Part shown: positions 12,648 through 24,641 of the stretch, piece by piece | Numbering within the stretch: position 1 is the stretch's first letter | How the letters are laid out: each line of letters begins with the position of its first letter | Source: Rosellinia necatrix | Lineage: Eukaryota; Ascomycota; Sordariomycetes; Xylariales; Xylariaceae | Assembly: GCA_021209875.1 (NCBI GenBank) | Contig: JAGYVD010000002.1 | Span: 496,001 to 560,000, forward strand | Reading direction: 5' to 3' | Length of the DNA: 64,000 nt | Notes under the pieces: generated by a model | Database searches by the model: none | What the model saw: the letters and a program-made list of their open reading frames with translations, nothing else | Told to the model about the DNA's origin: nothing | Program-made: the position numbers and the translations under genes

Positions 12648-15600
12648 CGGTTGGTATGTATGTATGATGTTGTGTCTGGAGGGTCCATTAGTTTAGTGCA
12701 TACGCTCAGCCGATCCGAACAGATGGGGAATCAGGTGGTAAGATCTGGCTCGTGGGTAGACAGGAATGCATGTCAGACTGTGAAAGGTGACCTTTGAAGC
12801 ATGCACTCGAGGCAGCAATGAAAGGCTACTCGAACTTCTACGCTGAGTATACTGGACAAGGGTAGAGGGATAGGAATTTGACATTCATTCGTTATTGTTC
12901 TCGTCTTCGTCGTCGTTGTCGTCGTCTTGATAGAGACTACGACCCGCGATGTCCCATAAGAAAATAAGCAAAAGAAAGTGTATAAGACAAGAGAAGTGTG
13001 CGGAACAAATTGGAGAGTGTGTAATTGAGTAGTCGATGGGTAACGGTAACGGTATTACCGGCTGCGCGACAATATATGATTATGATTATGCGGCAACAAT
13101 ATAGCAGGTACATAAGCCTTGTTGCAAATTAAAAAAAAAAAAAAAAAAAAACGGGGACAAGGCTTTGTAAGTGGAAGAGAAGGGGGAGAGGGTAATGGTA
13201 GGTAAGACAAGATAGGAGCGTTAGAAGTAGGACTTGATACATACCTAAAAGAGAGGTGAGAATAGCAGGATCAATGGCAGCGAGGGGCCTTGGCGGGGAT
13301 GGTCAGTGTTGAGCGGGTAGGCATATAAGATACCCAGTGCAGTGAGTGCAGCGAGTGCAGTGAAGGCAGTGAGTGTGGTGAGTGCTGTAGATGTGATTCA
13401 CCAGACACCACGAGTTACGCCAATGTCCATCGGCAAGAATGATGTGGTCAGACGCAGTGCTTTGACAGGACCACCGGGTGTTGGGGTGATTGGTACGCGA
13501 ATGTCGGTGGTGAGGCAAAGGCTGCACATGAGTGGACAAGCCGTACTTGTCAACGGCTGCTCCCGTTACTGTTATTGTTGCCTTTTTGTTGCAGCGATGG
13601 GCCCGGGCGTGCGTGGAGGGGGAAGTGCAGAAATATCGTATATAAACGAATGGTATGAGAAAACCAAGCCAATCAATTTGCAAACCAATGGTAGGTAGCC
13701 GTCCTGCTGTAGTATAAAAGGGGGGGGGGTTTTTCTGTCTGGTACCTGTTTAGGTATCGTCAATATGGATGCGCTTGGCTATGGAGAAGAATGAATAATA
13801 GCGTAGTAGATGATGACGATAGGAGGTAAATGGGAAAGCCGAAGTGATTAAAAAAGGTTGGGCAGCCTGCCCATGTATGTCCTTAGGTAACGACAGGCGG
13901 GTAGTTGGGAGGTGTATTCGACCTGTTGGGTTCGGACTTTAGATATACAACGAACGAGAAGGAGATGTTTAGAAGGAAACATGGGTAGACGACGTCGAAG
14001 AAGAAGCGGAGGGGGGGGGAGAGGAGGAGGGTGATGATGATGATGCAAAAGAAGGCCAAGTATGTATACGGCAAGGCAGGGGGGGTTGCAGATAGGTGCT
14101 GAAATAATAGAAATAATAGGAATAATAGAAATAATAAGGCGAATAGGCCCTATTGTGGTAAATATAAGGGAAGGGCAAAAAAAGATTGGTAGGAAATTGG
14201 TAGATGCCTCGAGGTACCATCGCTAGAGGAACATTCACTCTGTCCCGGTACCTAAGGTAAGGTACCTTTCGAAGTGCTACCCAAAGGCGCGAGAATCGAT
14301 CTAAACAATGAAACAAGCCAAGAAAGAGCACGGCGTAAGGCGAGAGAAAGCTTGTCACCAAAATAGTAACCTGGATATGGGAGCGACTGACTGAGCCGCA
14401 GATACATGCACATGTAGGTGGGTGGGTATACCTCCATTACTGAGGTACCTGGCAGGCAGGTAGGTACCTGGCCGATGTAACAGGTATGGCAAGTACCTTG
14501 CCCGCGTAGGCGCCTCCAGCAAATAACATGGAAATCGAGGTAACTACCCAGGCCGGATACAACAAGGTACATAGGTACTCGGAGTAGTTAGGGAGGCAGG
14601 TAAATAAACAAACTGCCGAGTACAACGCTGAACCTCGTGCAAAACAAATAGATCGATGATCGGCAGGCAGCGAAGAGAGTGGCCATACATGAATTGTAAG
14701 GTAAAGAAGAAAGGCTGGCTCACCGGATGCCTCTTGTCCCCCTTGCGCCCGAGGGTATCTCGACGGGAAAGGTGTACAAGGTCTGGTTGTCTTTCCTAAT
14801 CGGTGATCAATTAAGGTCAGCTACAAGGGTGACAGGTAGCGTGCTGCGCGCAGGAGACGCGCGGAAATCAACAGGCGACGGTTGGACAGGGGGGGACTCG
14901 AATGCGCAAAGAAACGCGATGCATATGCATATGCAGTGTAATGCTATACGCTGCGGGCGGCCCTGAGTACCATGAATTGGAGCCCAGGAGAGAGTCCCCA
15001 GATGGGTGGAAGATCGGAAGAATGATGTGTATTGGTTACCAGGATAGGCTATGTTCCTGGCCATGACGGACCCAAAAAGGTATAGGCCACAGGTGGTGCA
15101 CGGGTAGGGGTTCAGTATGACATAAGTGTATTGTCGGAAGGAAGAAAACAAATCAGGAATAGGGCAGACAGGTACCTGGCCTGTGACCATGTATACTGCC
15201 TATGCAAGTAGTGTATGTAGGTAGGTAATGTATGTGGTGAGTATGTACTTGTAGTGTATGCAGATGCCATGTCTTGTACACGTTGGGGTCTTGTAAATCT
15301 CTAGTTATAGTTCCATGCCTGGTTGGGTGCGGATGGTTTCAGGGAGGGATGAACGCCCAGGAGAGAAGAAGAAGAAGAAAAAGAAGAAAAGAAGGATTAC
15401 CGATGTTAACCTGTGTTAGGGCGCGCTTGTTTTGCATCACACGTCCCTATAGACACACGGAGGCAAGTAGGTGTGATGGATGGATGGATGGATGGATGGA
15501 TGCAAACTCGCACTGGCGAGTTTCCGAGATGAAGAGGTGGAAGGCACGGCGAGGTACCTTTGTACCGTAGTTATTAGGTAGATGGATAACTACCAGGTAC

Positions 15601-16000
15601 TTCACTTGGAGGTGAGCAGGGTGTATATGTATTGTAGTGAGGTAGGGTAGAGGTAACTGCCCACTTAGTAGGTAGTGTATTAGTTGTAGGCATCAATTAG
15701 ATACATGGTAGAGTGTGCTATGTCGATGCAGGATATAAGCGACAGGGAAAGGCGCTATTGCCGTGAAGAAGGAGATGATAATGAATAAAAGGGGGGTACG
15801 TACAGTAGATAGGAGGACGTAGACAGCCCAGGTGTGCAGGCGAGAAGAAGAGTGGCAAGGTAAATACGAGACAATTCATCCCACCATACGTCGAGCTGAC
15901 GGGATATCTAAGGTACCCAAGTTAAATACCATCTATCTATATCCGTGCACGTTGCATTGCACTGGCTAGCTGAGCCTTTGCTTCTCTTTCCTCATTCTCT
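12648..16000. other. Gene-poor region, part 1 (upstream of the 785-aa gene)
   Basis: No protein recognised. It contains a GTC/TCG-rich stretch at about 12900-12935, poly-A at about 13131-13150, a G-run at about 13720-13730, (AAT)-rich DNA near 14101-14140 and many GGTACCTAGGTA-like words (14210-14610 and 15555-15920). Open frames on both strands are short and repeat-derived. It may include a long 5' UTR or regulatory DNA for the minus-strand gene at 12629. Confidence 0.5.
15475..15502. repeat. (GATG)n microsatellite
   Basis: About seven copies of the tetranucleotide are seen directly in the gene-poor region. Confidence 0.88.
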
Positions 16001-16175
16001 GCCCGGGTATGGTTATAAGCTAAACGTACCTGGGCAGCACACCACAGAGTGCACCAAGAGAAAATTTGTCTGTGATCTGTGATTTGTGATGCAGATGCAC
16101 CAGTATAGTACCAACAGCCAGGAGAGGAGGGCCAAGATCCGGGGTCCGAAAAAGACGTATAGGTAGGTTGCTCAA

Positions 16176-16205
16176 CCGTCCAAGGGTCCAAGGGTCCAAG
16201 GGACC
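16176..16205. repeat. Short tandem (AAGGGTCC)n repeat
   Basis: Three consecutive copies of an 8-bp unit are visible, about 100 bp before a second unrelated 8-bp tandem repeat. Confidence 0.75.
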
Positions 16206-16310
16206 ATGCAGTCGCTTCTCGTCTCTTCTCTCGTCCCCCTTGTGTCCGATGCAGTCTGACACCTATACTCTCTCAAACACGCGCGCTTTCCCGGCGGCTA
16301 GGGGTTGTGC

Positions 16311-16370
16311 AGAGACGCAGAGACGCAGAGACGCAGAGACGCAGAGACGCGGAGAGATGCAGAGAGATGC
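16311..16370. repeat. 8-bp tandem repeat (AGAGACGC)5 plus decayed copies
   Basis: Five exact copies run from 16311 to 16350, followed by variants in which the unit becomes AGAGATGC. The C-to-T change in the variant copies is notable in a RIP-capable fungus, but it could equally be ordinary mutation. Confidence 0.85.
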
Positions 16371-17240
16371 AGAGAACCAAGGGACGATGGAGTCGGGTCA
16401 GATCGCATGTAGCCAGCTATTGTGCTTCCCAGGCGATGGTGTGGTATGGCAAAGGTAAGCTTGGTCAGACAGGTACAGTAGTAGGTAGGTTAGGCTGGTC
16501 AGACGCATTCATGTCTCATCTGTTTTGGGACGGGCTGGTAGTTAATCGGGATCGGGTAACCAAGATGCAATGCACGATGTCAATCCCGTCAGGTCATCTA
16601 GGTTAAGTATTGATGGATCCAGGCAGTGTGGAACCTTGGGTCAATCAGCATGCACTCCAGTCTATTGTATTGTATGGAATAGAAAAAAGGCAAAACAAGA
16701 CGAGCCCAAACATGCATGGATACCTACCTGATACCCTGGGTATGGAGGCAACACACCGGCCAATATCAGGTTGGTACGGGGAGATAGAAGGGCTAAGGGT
16801 TAGGTGGTTTACTGGGTTGGGGTGGCGCGAATACCCTCCTCCAAGTACCTTGGGCCTCAGGAGAGTGGAATGGGGAAAGAGAGGGCGGATGGAAGGTAGA
16901 AGCACGCGTAGAGCGGGAAAAACAACAAAAACAACAGGAGGCGGGCTTTCGTGTCGAAACAAGAGCTCATCGCGGTCATTATCTTGGTAATAATAATCAC
17001 AGGATAATAAAATAATAATAGTATTATTATTCTAACCACCTAACTAATTATAATGCTAAGTCTCTATTATTATGTTACATTGTTTGTTCCTTAGATGGGG
17101 AAACCTAGTACATATGCCCCCTAACCTGGTATGTACCAAGTAGATGATGTTATAATTAGTTTAGTAGTATGGAGCAGGGAGTGCTGCCTACTTCCAGTAA
17201 TTCTGTACAGTATCTAGCGTGCACATATGTTGTGAGATGC

Positions 17241-17275
<35 letters not shown>
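17241..17275. repeat. (ATT)n microsatellite
   Basis: An uninterrupted trinucleotide run of about 35 bp, seen directly. Confidence 0.9.
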
Positions 17276-18300
17276 GTTCTTCTTATTATATCGAGCAGCA
17301 AGTCCTAAATGATTTATGCCCTGGCAATAGGAGTAAGGTAATAACTTAGGCATAAATCAATCTGGCTGTAATAATAGTATACATGCGTATCAGGTACAAG
17401 CAATGCAGGGGTGCAAAGGTAGACAGGGTACTTTAAATAGTAGGGGAGTACCACAACTAGGTATGCACGTAGCGTTGCTTCTGATGTACTGCCCTATGCT
17501 AGAGGTTGGTAGACTCTCGATAGTGGGCTTGTTTGCTAATGTCTTTCTGCACATCATCAATTCACCGCGATCATGCATCCATGCATAGCATCCGTCTATG
17601 CTGTCTATCATAGAGGAGAAGAGTTTAGTATACTACCATGGCAGATTAATCACCTCGCAAATTGTTGTCCATAGGGAGTGTCACGCCGTTGTTGCAAGAT
17701 CTATGCCCGGTCGAATTATCTCCGATCCATTATGTAACATTTTAGGAACAACAGGGTAGTTGTTAACTACTACGTAACTAGTTACACTAAGGTCTTATGT
17801 ATTTATCTAGGGAGGTACTTGATTACAAGTTTAGTCGGAAAGGCGCGTCGTGTGAATAGCCAACTTCTGGGTTTCTGGATCCAACTTGCAGGTTTGTCTC
17901 CTGGGTAGTGCTGGATAACACGCTACTACGACTAACTAACGTACAAGGGGTGGGCAATGGGGCTTATAGGTAAATTATCCCCATTCTAACTACACCCACC
18001 GTAGAGTGTCCACCTCGTCATCCAAGGATAGCCAGTGCCGGCGTCGTATAGTCGGTGCCTATTAGTATAGGGAGCGTCGCTACCTCGCTACCTGGTTTAT
18101 AGCCAAGACTCAAGCAACCCGAGCATCCAGGTCTCAAAGGGTTTAATGGCTAGTATAGGCATGACTATGCGCCTTAGACCCCTGGCAATAAAACCTATTT
18201 ATTATAACTTCTCTGGTATATGAGGTTCGGGCATAATGCATGCCCCTTGTGGTGCTAGCACCTATTAATGACGATTTATGCTCTATTTCAAGTACATATG

Positions 18301-18375
18301 TACGTATGTATGTATGTATGTATGTATATATGTATGTATATATGTATGTATATATGTAAGTATATATATATGTAT
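18301..18375. repeat. (GTAT)n / (ATGT)n microsatellite
   Basis: Long imperfect tetranucleotide array. It is open as a Tyr/Met/Cys/Val string on the plus strand, which explains a spurious ORF. Confidence 0.9.
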
Positions 18376-18439
18376 ATATGTATGCTGTATACTACGTGGT
18401 GTATAACGAGTCCAGAGGCAAGGTGGGTAGGTAAGCTGG

Positions 18440-18560
18440 TAGTGTTGTTGTATTGTTGTAGTGTAGTTGTAGTGTAGTTGTAGTGTAAGTAGGTAGGGAG
18501 TGTCGTTGTAGTGCAGTGTGTGTAGTGTAGTGCAGTGCAGTGTAGTGTAGGTAGGTAAGT
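18440..18560. repeat. Degenerate TGTAGTG-type tandem repeat
   Basis: Repeated TGTAG/TGTAGTG/GCAGTG words over about 120 bp. The same word family recurs at 35831-35868. Confidence 0.75.
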
Positions 18561-18693
18561 AAGTATACTGTCTTGGCTACTCGGTCACTTACCCTACTTA
18601 CAGTAGTACGCCAGTACACCGGCACAGCAGGTATGTACTACATGCCTCCATAATAAGTTACCTACCTACTAAGCACGTTGAATTTCATCCTTC

Positions 18694-18714
18694 GGGATGG
18701 GATGGGATGGGATG
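18694..18714. repeat. (GGGAT)4 tandem repeat
   Basis: Four copies of GGGAT. This is not the fungal telomere unit TTAGGG, so it is not a telomeric tract. Confidence 0.8.
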
Positions 18715-19601
18715 ACCTGACAGTTGGGGTCCCCTGTGCCAAGGACGGACAGAGACGTCCAGAGTGGAGGGTTACATATCGGCTTTGCCGTCTCAGCCGT
18801 TCGGCTCATACATAAAACTCGTATGCAAGTTACATGCCTTCTGGCGCTTCTAGAAGACTTCCAATGCTACCAGGGCGCAGGGCAGCAGCAGGGCAGCAGC
18901 AGGGCAGGGCGGCGCGCATACATTACATAGCCTGCCGTCCTCGCCGCCGCCGTCGTACCCAGCCAGCTACCTCCCTTCCTCCCGACCAACGGGTCGCCCT
19001 GTCTCGAATAACAACAAGTATGCATTTGCAGGGATGGCGGGCCCATGATTTGAGATGATGTTACTCACCACCCACCGCAGAGGACGGTTTGGCGAGCGCG
19101 TCGCCGCCTCTCTCCCTCTCTCGCTCTCCCGTTCCCTCCTCGTTTGACGCTAGGGTACGTAAGAAGAAGCGCCGAACCGGTACTTAGGGAAGACCCTTAT
19201 CCAATGCCGCCCAACCCGGCCAACGATCACACCCCATAATCACACCTACCCACGCTATTTTTCGACCGTGATCTGCAACGGCCGCCGCGCCCCATTCGCG
19301 AGCGAGCGTCGTGTAGTTGTCAGCCTCGGGGAAACTATTGAGCCTGCGAGAGGCCGCTTGCTGCAAATAATAGTAGATAGACAAGTAAAACATGGAAAGA
19401 AAGAAAGAAAACCCCCCCAAAAATGAAATAAACATAAAAATAAAATACAATAGTTAATACAATATTACAAAATAAAAACTGCATTATGAGTTCTTTGGGT
19501 GTGCAACTCCTGCTGAGGAACGCCACCCCACGCTTCGCGCGGACTGGGAGAGACTGGCTCAGTGAGGCAGCCAAAGGGTTTGTAGTCTATAGTCCGGGTA
19601 C

Positions 19602-19638
19602 GTACATACATACATACATACATACATACATACATACA
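19602..19638. repeat. (ATAC)n microsatellite
   Basis: About nine tetranucleotide copies, seen directly. Confidence 0.88.
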
Positions 19639-20861
19639 CACGATCATGTCAGACATGTTCTGCGGGAGGCCGCATGCCAGATACATATGCTGCACCACAT
19701 AGTTATATGGGCCTTGTGCTGTACATACAGTATGGAATACGGTGATCCGGAACTAGGCAAGTATAGTCGGTCGGTCGCGTACGGGGGCTATTAGTAGTCT
19801 AGGGGGGTAAGGCAACTATACCGAACCGTAGTTATACCTAATCCCAAAGGAGGAAAACCTTCAGGTGGCACTGCCCGAGGTGCTTTGGCAGCAGGCGTGG
19901 TCTTGGTGCTTACTTACTTCTACTTTCTCCGCTCTCGTTCGTTAGTTATTGGGTATTATGATATGTCACGAATTAGTTATGACTAGCGAGCGAGCGATGG
20001 CCTACTTTCCCTCTTTTCTCCTCCGCCTCCATCCCCACGGTGGCCTCTTAGCATTCACGGGGTTAGATCGATATGTGTACCTCGAGAGGAGGACGAGAGT
20101 GGATCTGCAGTGCACTCGTAGTGTATATTTTGCGCGGGCGATAACTTACCAAAATAGGCGATCGTCAAAAAAGTGCCGATAGGCTCGTATTCCCGATACT
20201 ACGGACAGGGGGGAGGCCTCGGGTCTAAGGGTCTATCTGCTTTAGGAGACGGGGGGACCTTTGGTCTTGGATCTCTGGACGGGCTAACAAAGTCCAAGCA
20301 TTACCATACCAGGCGCCAGGTCTACGGTCATCGTCGGTAGATCGAGTCGGTACGGTAAGGGGCAACACAGTAGGTAGCACATGCACATACATATATCTAC
20401 ATAGTTTGTCTATAGTCCCTCTCGGGAGGGATCTCGTTGACGTGCGTGCACTAAACCCTAGTGTATAACTAACGAACGGGAACTGGGAACCCAGGAACAT
20501 GGTCATTCTTTTTTAGTGAGAAAAAAATAAAAATAAAAGAATAAAAACCTCTCGATCAGTTATGGATGATGTATGTATGGTATGGCCCTATTAGTTAGTT
20601 GAGCGGGCGGCATCTATTCATTCGGTCGCCAATTTGCGTCCCCTCGAAAGAAAGGGAACTATCCTTCTCGGCAGGATTTCTCCGATGCCCATGTGGTCGA
20701 TGGGACACGGCTGCAGGGTTATGAATCGCTCAGGTGGGACACATGGCTATGCTGCTCTCCGTCCCCATAACCCGAACCCGAACGGGCAGGGCCCCAAGGA
20801 AGAAGGAGGAAGAGGAGGAAGAGGAGGAGGAGGGAGAGGAAGAGGTAAGTAGGTCATGTAA

Positions 20862-20995
20862 ATACATACATACATACATGCATACATATACATGCATACA
20901 TATACACATACATACACACATACGTACATACGTACACACATACATACACACATACATACACACATACATACACACATACATACACACATACAGAA
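20862..20995. repeat. Large (ATAC)n/(ACAC) compound microsatellite
   Basis: About 130 bp of ATAC/ACACATAC units. It reads open in several frames as Tyr/Thr/His/Ile or Cys/Met/Val strings, so the ORFs across it are artefacts. Confidence 0.9.
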
Positions 20996-21986
20996 TACAT
21001 GAGGTGGGTAGGTAAGTAAGCAAAATGCTAGACTGGGTGGACCGACGACAAAAGGCCAGACGGATGACGTTGGGGGCCCCCGTACTAGCACACGCACATG
21101 CACACGGCCCATAAGATAGACGGACGGAAGGTTAGGTGGTGTAGGTAGGTTAGATGACGCCCTTGCGGTATGGTATATATGCGCCGCACGTTAGTTGGTT
21201 AGTTGGTTACTTAGTTAGGTAGTTATGCTGTTCTAAGCAGGCCGGTAGCGTGGGAAGTAAGCGGCATAGGCCGAAACCCGTTGATTAGCCATCTGGAAAC
21301 CAACATTCGTTCGCCTTGCCTGGGAGTGAGGCACCGCAACGAGAAGGAGGAAGGGGGTTGGTTACCCTATGCGTTTCCGCGGGTGAGCACGGATGAATGA
21401 AGTGGACATGTAGTCGCGAGCCCGGACGGCAAAACCGAACTTCCTTTTGCTCCCATCGTTAGCTGGGTCACCGGCATCTTGCCGTAGATTGGCTGCGGAT
21501 GTCCGAGACCAGCCTCGGGATTGTGATTTGCGTTGGAGGATACACAGGCTCCGGGTTAGATAGGTGTCGTAAGCTCTCGCTTCATATGTCGATTCATGGC
21601 ATCGTGCCTCTGATGAGATCCTTTGGGAGTCCAGCGCCGCACACTCGCACACACGCAGTGTAGTACACAGCCTATACTATAAGGAGGGAGGCAGGCAGGC
21701 AGGCAACGAGGCTGGGTGCTCTTATGAAAATATACAAACCGCTATAGAATACCACGTCTGAATGAGGCATTGCCTATCTGAGGTCACGAAGCTATATTAG
21801 GAACTCGCCCTATGCATCGCCGCCTACGCCTCTGAAGGGTATATACTACAGCTATATAGCGGTTAGCCCCGTGGGTCGTTATGTCAATTGATCAAAGATC
21901 TAGAAATATCCATCCCCCAAGGCATCCGCGTCTGAGAGGATATATACTTGCTTACAGGCGTATACAGCTATTATAGATTATAGGGG

Positions 21987-21994
21987 ACACACAC

Positions 21995-22069
<75 letters not shown>
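21987..22069. repeat. (AC)n dinucleotide repeat, ~83 bp
   Basis: Nearly perfect alternating purine/pyrimidine tract with a single CG interruption early on. It is the longest dinucleotide repeat in the window and a potential left-handed (Z) DNA former. Confidence 0.95.
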
Positions 22070-22075
<6 letters not shown>

Positions 22076-22150
22076 TCTGTTACACCACAACGACATGGGC
22101 GCCTGCACCAAAAGGCATAAAGCCTCGTGACTAGTAAATTGCGCATAAGA

Positions 22151-22336
22151 ATGGCTGACATGTCCTTTCCCGTCGACATACGTCCGCCCCTCTCACACGC
22201 CTACGCATATAACAATATTATACTTGGTATATATGGCAGCCTCGCTATACTTTGCTCCGTAGGATTCGTAAAAAATTCGGCTGTGGCGTCGATGGTCAGA
22301 GAACACGTCAATAAGGTGAAACAAAGTGACGCCTAA
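22151..22336 (+). CDS. Possible 61-aa single-pass membrane peptide (doubtful)
   Basis: The frame ATG-GCT-GAC opens at 22151 and encodes 61 residues: a short polar start (MADMSFPVDIRPP), a hydrophobic segment at about residues 21-41 (NNIILGIYGSLAILCSVGF), then a basic amphipathic tail ending VKQSDA. The layout resembles small mitochondrial inner-membrane subunits, but I cannot assign a family. It has no intron, uses several AUA and UAU codons unlike neighbouring genes, and begins about 80 bp after the (AC)n repeat. It may be chance; conservation would decide. Confidence 0.25.
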   Translation: MADMSFPVDIRPPLSHAYAYNNIILGIYGSLAILCSVGFVKNSAVASMVREHVNKVKQSDA

Positions 22337-22693
22337 TCCCCCCCTTCCCCCAACCCTATGCCTTGAACGGATACTCCCATGCTTTTCAGAACAATTCGTT
22401 GGTGTTATGGTGCGTCTCCAATTGACTCGCTATCATACGAAACATTGGGGGGAAAGGGAGGGATATTGCCACTGGTCTGAACTATGCGGCCGAACGGGAC
22501 AACTTGAAAGGCGCTCATAGGGGAGACGCTCATGGATTACGCAAGAAAAACATGCCGTGTGAATGTATTTCTATACAGCTTCCCCTCCACAAATGTACAA
22601 AGCCATATCGGCTGCGTTCCACTCTATCCGTCGCCCCCGTTCCTTATGAGCATAAATTTGCGCCTCCTTTTAGTCTAGATGCGGGCGTCGGCT

Positions 22694-23714
22694 TTACCAG
22701 TATTGGGGCTTGACGTAGTCGGCGAAAGTCTTGGGCTCCTCGTATCCGTGGTGATCGTGGTGGCCATGGCCATCGTCCTGGGGCCCGACGTACTCCATCT
22801 TGTAAACACTACCACACTCGGGGCATCGCTCAACCGGCCGTTCGCGAGACATCTGGTCAAGTAGTAGCATCATGTTAGTTTATCAACAAAGAGATAATCA
22901 GCATATGATCAACACAGGCCAATCATTGTGCCTTGTTCCTTGTGGCTTGTGGTGACAGGCCATCCACATCAGGTGCGGGGAGAAGGGGCCAACATACGCC
23001 GAGCCAGGTGACAATATGAGAGTCGGCGGGGAAGCCAGTGCAACCGGCGTACTGCTCGTCACCCGCCGACTTGACAATAATGGGGTTGTCGAGGGTTCCT
23101 AGCTGGGGTGTAAGCTCGGGCGTTCCTGCGATAGCGGAGGCGGGAGGGGAGTGGCACCTCTCCTTGAAGCGTCGAGGGGTCGCATGTCGAAGACGTCCAC
23201 GCCCTGCATCTTTCCGAGAATTTCCAATCGCTCCAGACCGGTGGATTGTTCGAGATCGGTAGGGACGGTTCCCGAGGCGGCACCGGGGCCGATGAGGTCC
23301 TCCTCGGTCCTAATCTCTATTCGAGTGCAACTGGCGTCAACAAAAAGCCCTGTCCCCACCATCATCGCTCTCGGTCTGGGTGCCCCGTACCTTCGAAGGT
23401 CTTCGCCTTCAGGCCAGCGGCGGGAGCCGGCGCTACATTCTTCGCATCGCCTGTAGAAATCGGATTGGGGGTCAGCGCGTCCGTGGTCAGGAGTGGTGAC
23501 GGTGACGATGGGGAGGGGGAGACGGGGGAGACGGGGGCTCCGATCGGCCCGTCCACCCGTCCACCCGTCCACCCGTCCGTCCATCGGGTATCAAGGAGCG
23601 AAGAGAGGGTTGCTACGAGCTCTTACGTCGGATGACAGATGCGGCGAAGTTGCGACGGATGATGGGAGAGGAGGCGGCTCGGCGAGCAGCAACGGCGGAG
23701 CGTTGGAGAAACAT
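22694..23714 (-). CDS. COX4: Cytochrome c oxidase subunit IV (COX4 / mammalian Vb), zinc-binding
   Basis: Nuclear-encoded structural subunit of mitochondrial complex IV, on the matrix side. Minus-strand exons are 23714-23627, 23450-23391, 23316-23158, 23098-22998 and 22852-22694, giving 188 aa. All four introns (176, 74, 59 and 145 nt) are GT-AG. The first exon encodes a basic amphipathic targeting peptide (MFLQRSAVAARRAASS). The mature core carries EEDLIGPGAASGTVPTDLEQ and LERLEILGKMQGVDVFDMRP. Zinc ligands match the yeast Cox4 pattern: Cys122 (YAGCTG), His130 (ADSH), Cys146 and Cys149 (CPEC). The tail is His-rich and ends KTFADYVKPQYW. Intron 1 contains a (GTCCACCC)3 minisatellite. Confidence 0.95.
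23551..23582. repeat. (GTCCACCC)3 minisatellite inside COX4 intron 1
   Basis: Three 8-bp copies plus partial GTCC units lie within the first intron, next to two GACGGGGGA copies. Seen directly. Confidence 0.85.
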
Positions 23715-24641
23715 GGCGACGTGGATTGCTGCTAGCAAGTTGGTCGTGGTCGTGGTCGGGGTCGGGGTCGTAGTCGTTGGTGTTGAAGATCGAATGAGCG
23801 AGGGATTTGCAGTGGCCTGATTTGACAATCCAAACAGCCCCGACCGAGCTCGAACCGGCCGGAGGTAAGGTTGTTTCCTAATTCGGGTTTAGCCGACATT
23901 TTTGCGAACTCTAGGTACTAAGTAGCTACTAAGTACCTACTTAGTTACCTTTAGAAAACCACCATTTATATCCCACGTGACTGCGATTCCATCAGACAGA
24001 CAGTCACACAGAAAATAAGGTTGGGTAGGCATTTACCATTTACATCGTCACCATGTAACCTACATATCTGTGGATTTACTAACTACCTACATACCCAGCA
24101 GCTATCTCGTAAGTGATGTGCAATATTGTTTATTTTTTACTAGGTATCTATGTGTCTAGGCATTCATATCGGACATCTTTATGCATAGTTATATGTCATT
24201 ATTGCTTGAATTGTAATGGGGCAAAATAGGATCTAGAATAGTGTAGGATGTGATCATGTACTGACTCATGCAATACAAAGGGCTGTGTTCTGGGGGCGAA
24301 ATTTTATTTGAAACGATACTAAAGATAAACCCATTTTAATACGACGAGTGAACGATGTCCCTGTCTGGACCTTAGACTTTCATTTCCCGATAAATCATAT
24401 ATGTATCTAGTCTTAAGTAATTCGGGTAGTAGGGTAGCATTCTTGTAGGCCATAATCTCGCCGAGTGGACTATACCTGCCTACACGCACATAGTTGCTCT
24501 CTGCTCTCCCCATAACCGAGGTGCAGTCTATTGATCGGCCGAGCCCATTCGGGGGAGCCTGTGGCACGCATGCAGGTAAGTAGGTAACTTGGACAAGTGT
24601 AAGTTCTACACCATCATAAGCGCCCATGTACCGTCCTCCCC
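23715..24641. other. Intergenic between COX4 start and Nudix 3' end
   Basis: COX4 promoter region followed by the Nudix 3' flank. It includes GTCGGGGTCGGGGTC-type repeats just upstream of COX4 (about 23740-23780) and CTACTAAGTACCTAC-like words at about 23910-23950. No gene was recognised. Confidence 0.6.

Larger units (their letters stand above)
16001..19000. other. Gene-poor region, part 2
   Basis: Only short ORFs with no recognisable product. The stretch 16980-18300 is AT-richer, with (ATT)n at 17241-17275 and repeated TAACTAGTTAC-like words around 17755-17790. It could be a decayed element, but I could not define terminal repeats or a reading frame. (GTAT)n follows at 18301-18375 and TGTAG-type repeats at 18440-18560. 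Confidence 0.45.
19001..22150. other. Gene-poor region, part 3
   Basis: No recognisable gene. It carries (ATAC)n at 19602-19638, a purine-rich AGGAGG stretch at 20800-20845, a large (ATAC)n/(ACAT)n array at 20862-20995 and the (AC)n tract at 21987-22069. Open frames such as the 96-codon one at 21362-21652 on the minus strand lack any familiar motif. Confidence 0.5.

Noticed and set aside
18694..18714. (GGGAT)4 as telomeric repeat
   Set aside because: The unit differs from TTAGGG, has only four copies and lies well inside the window between genes.
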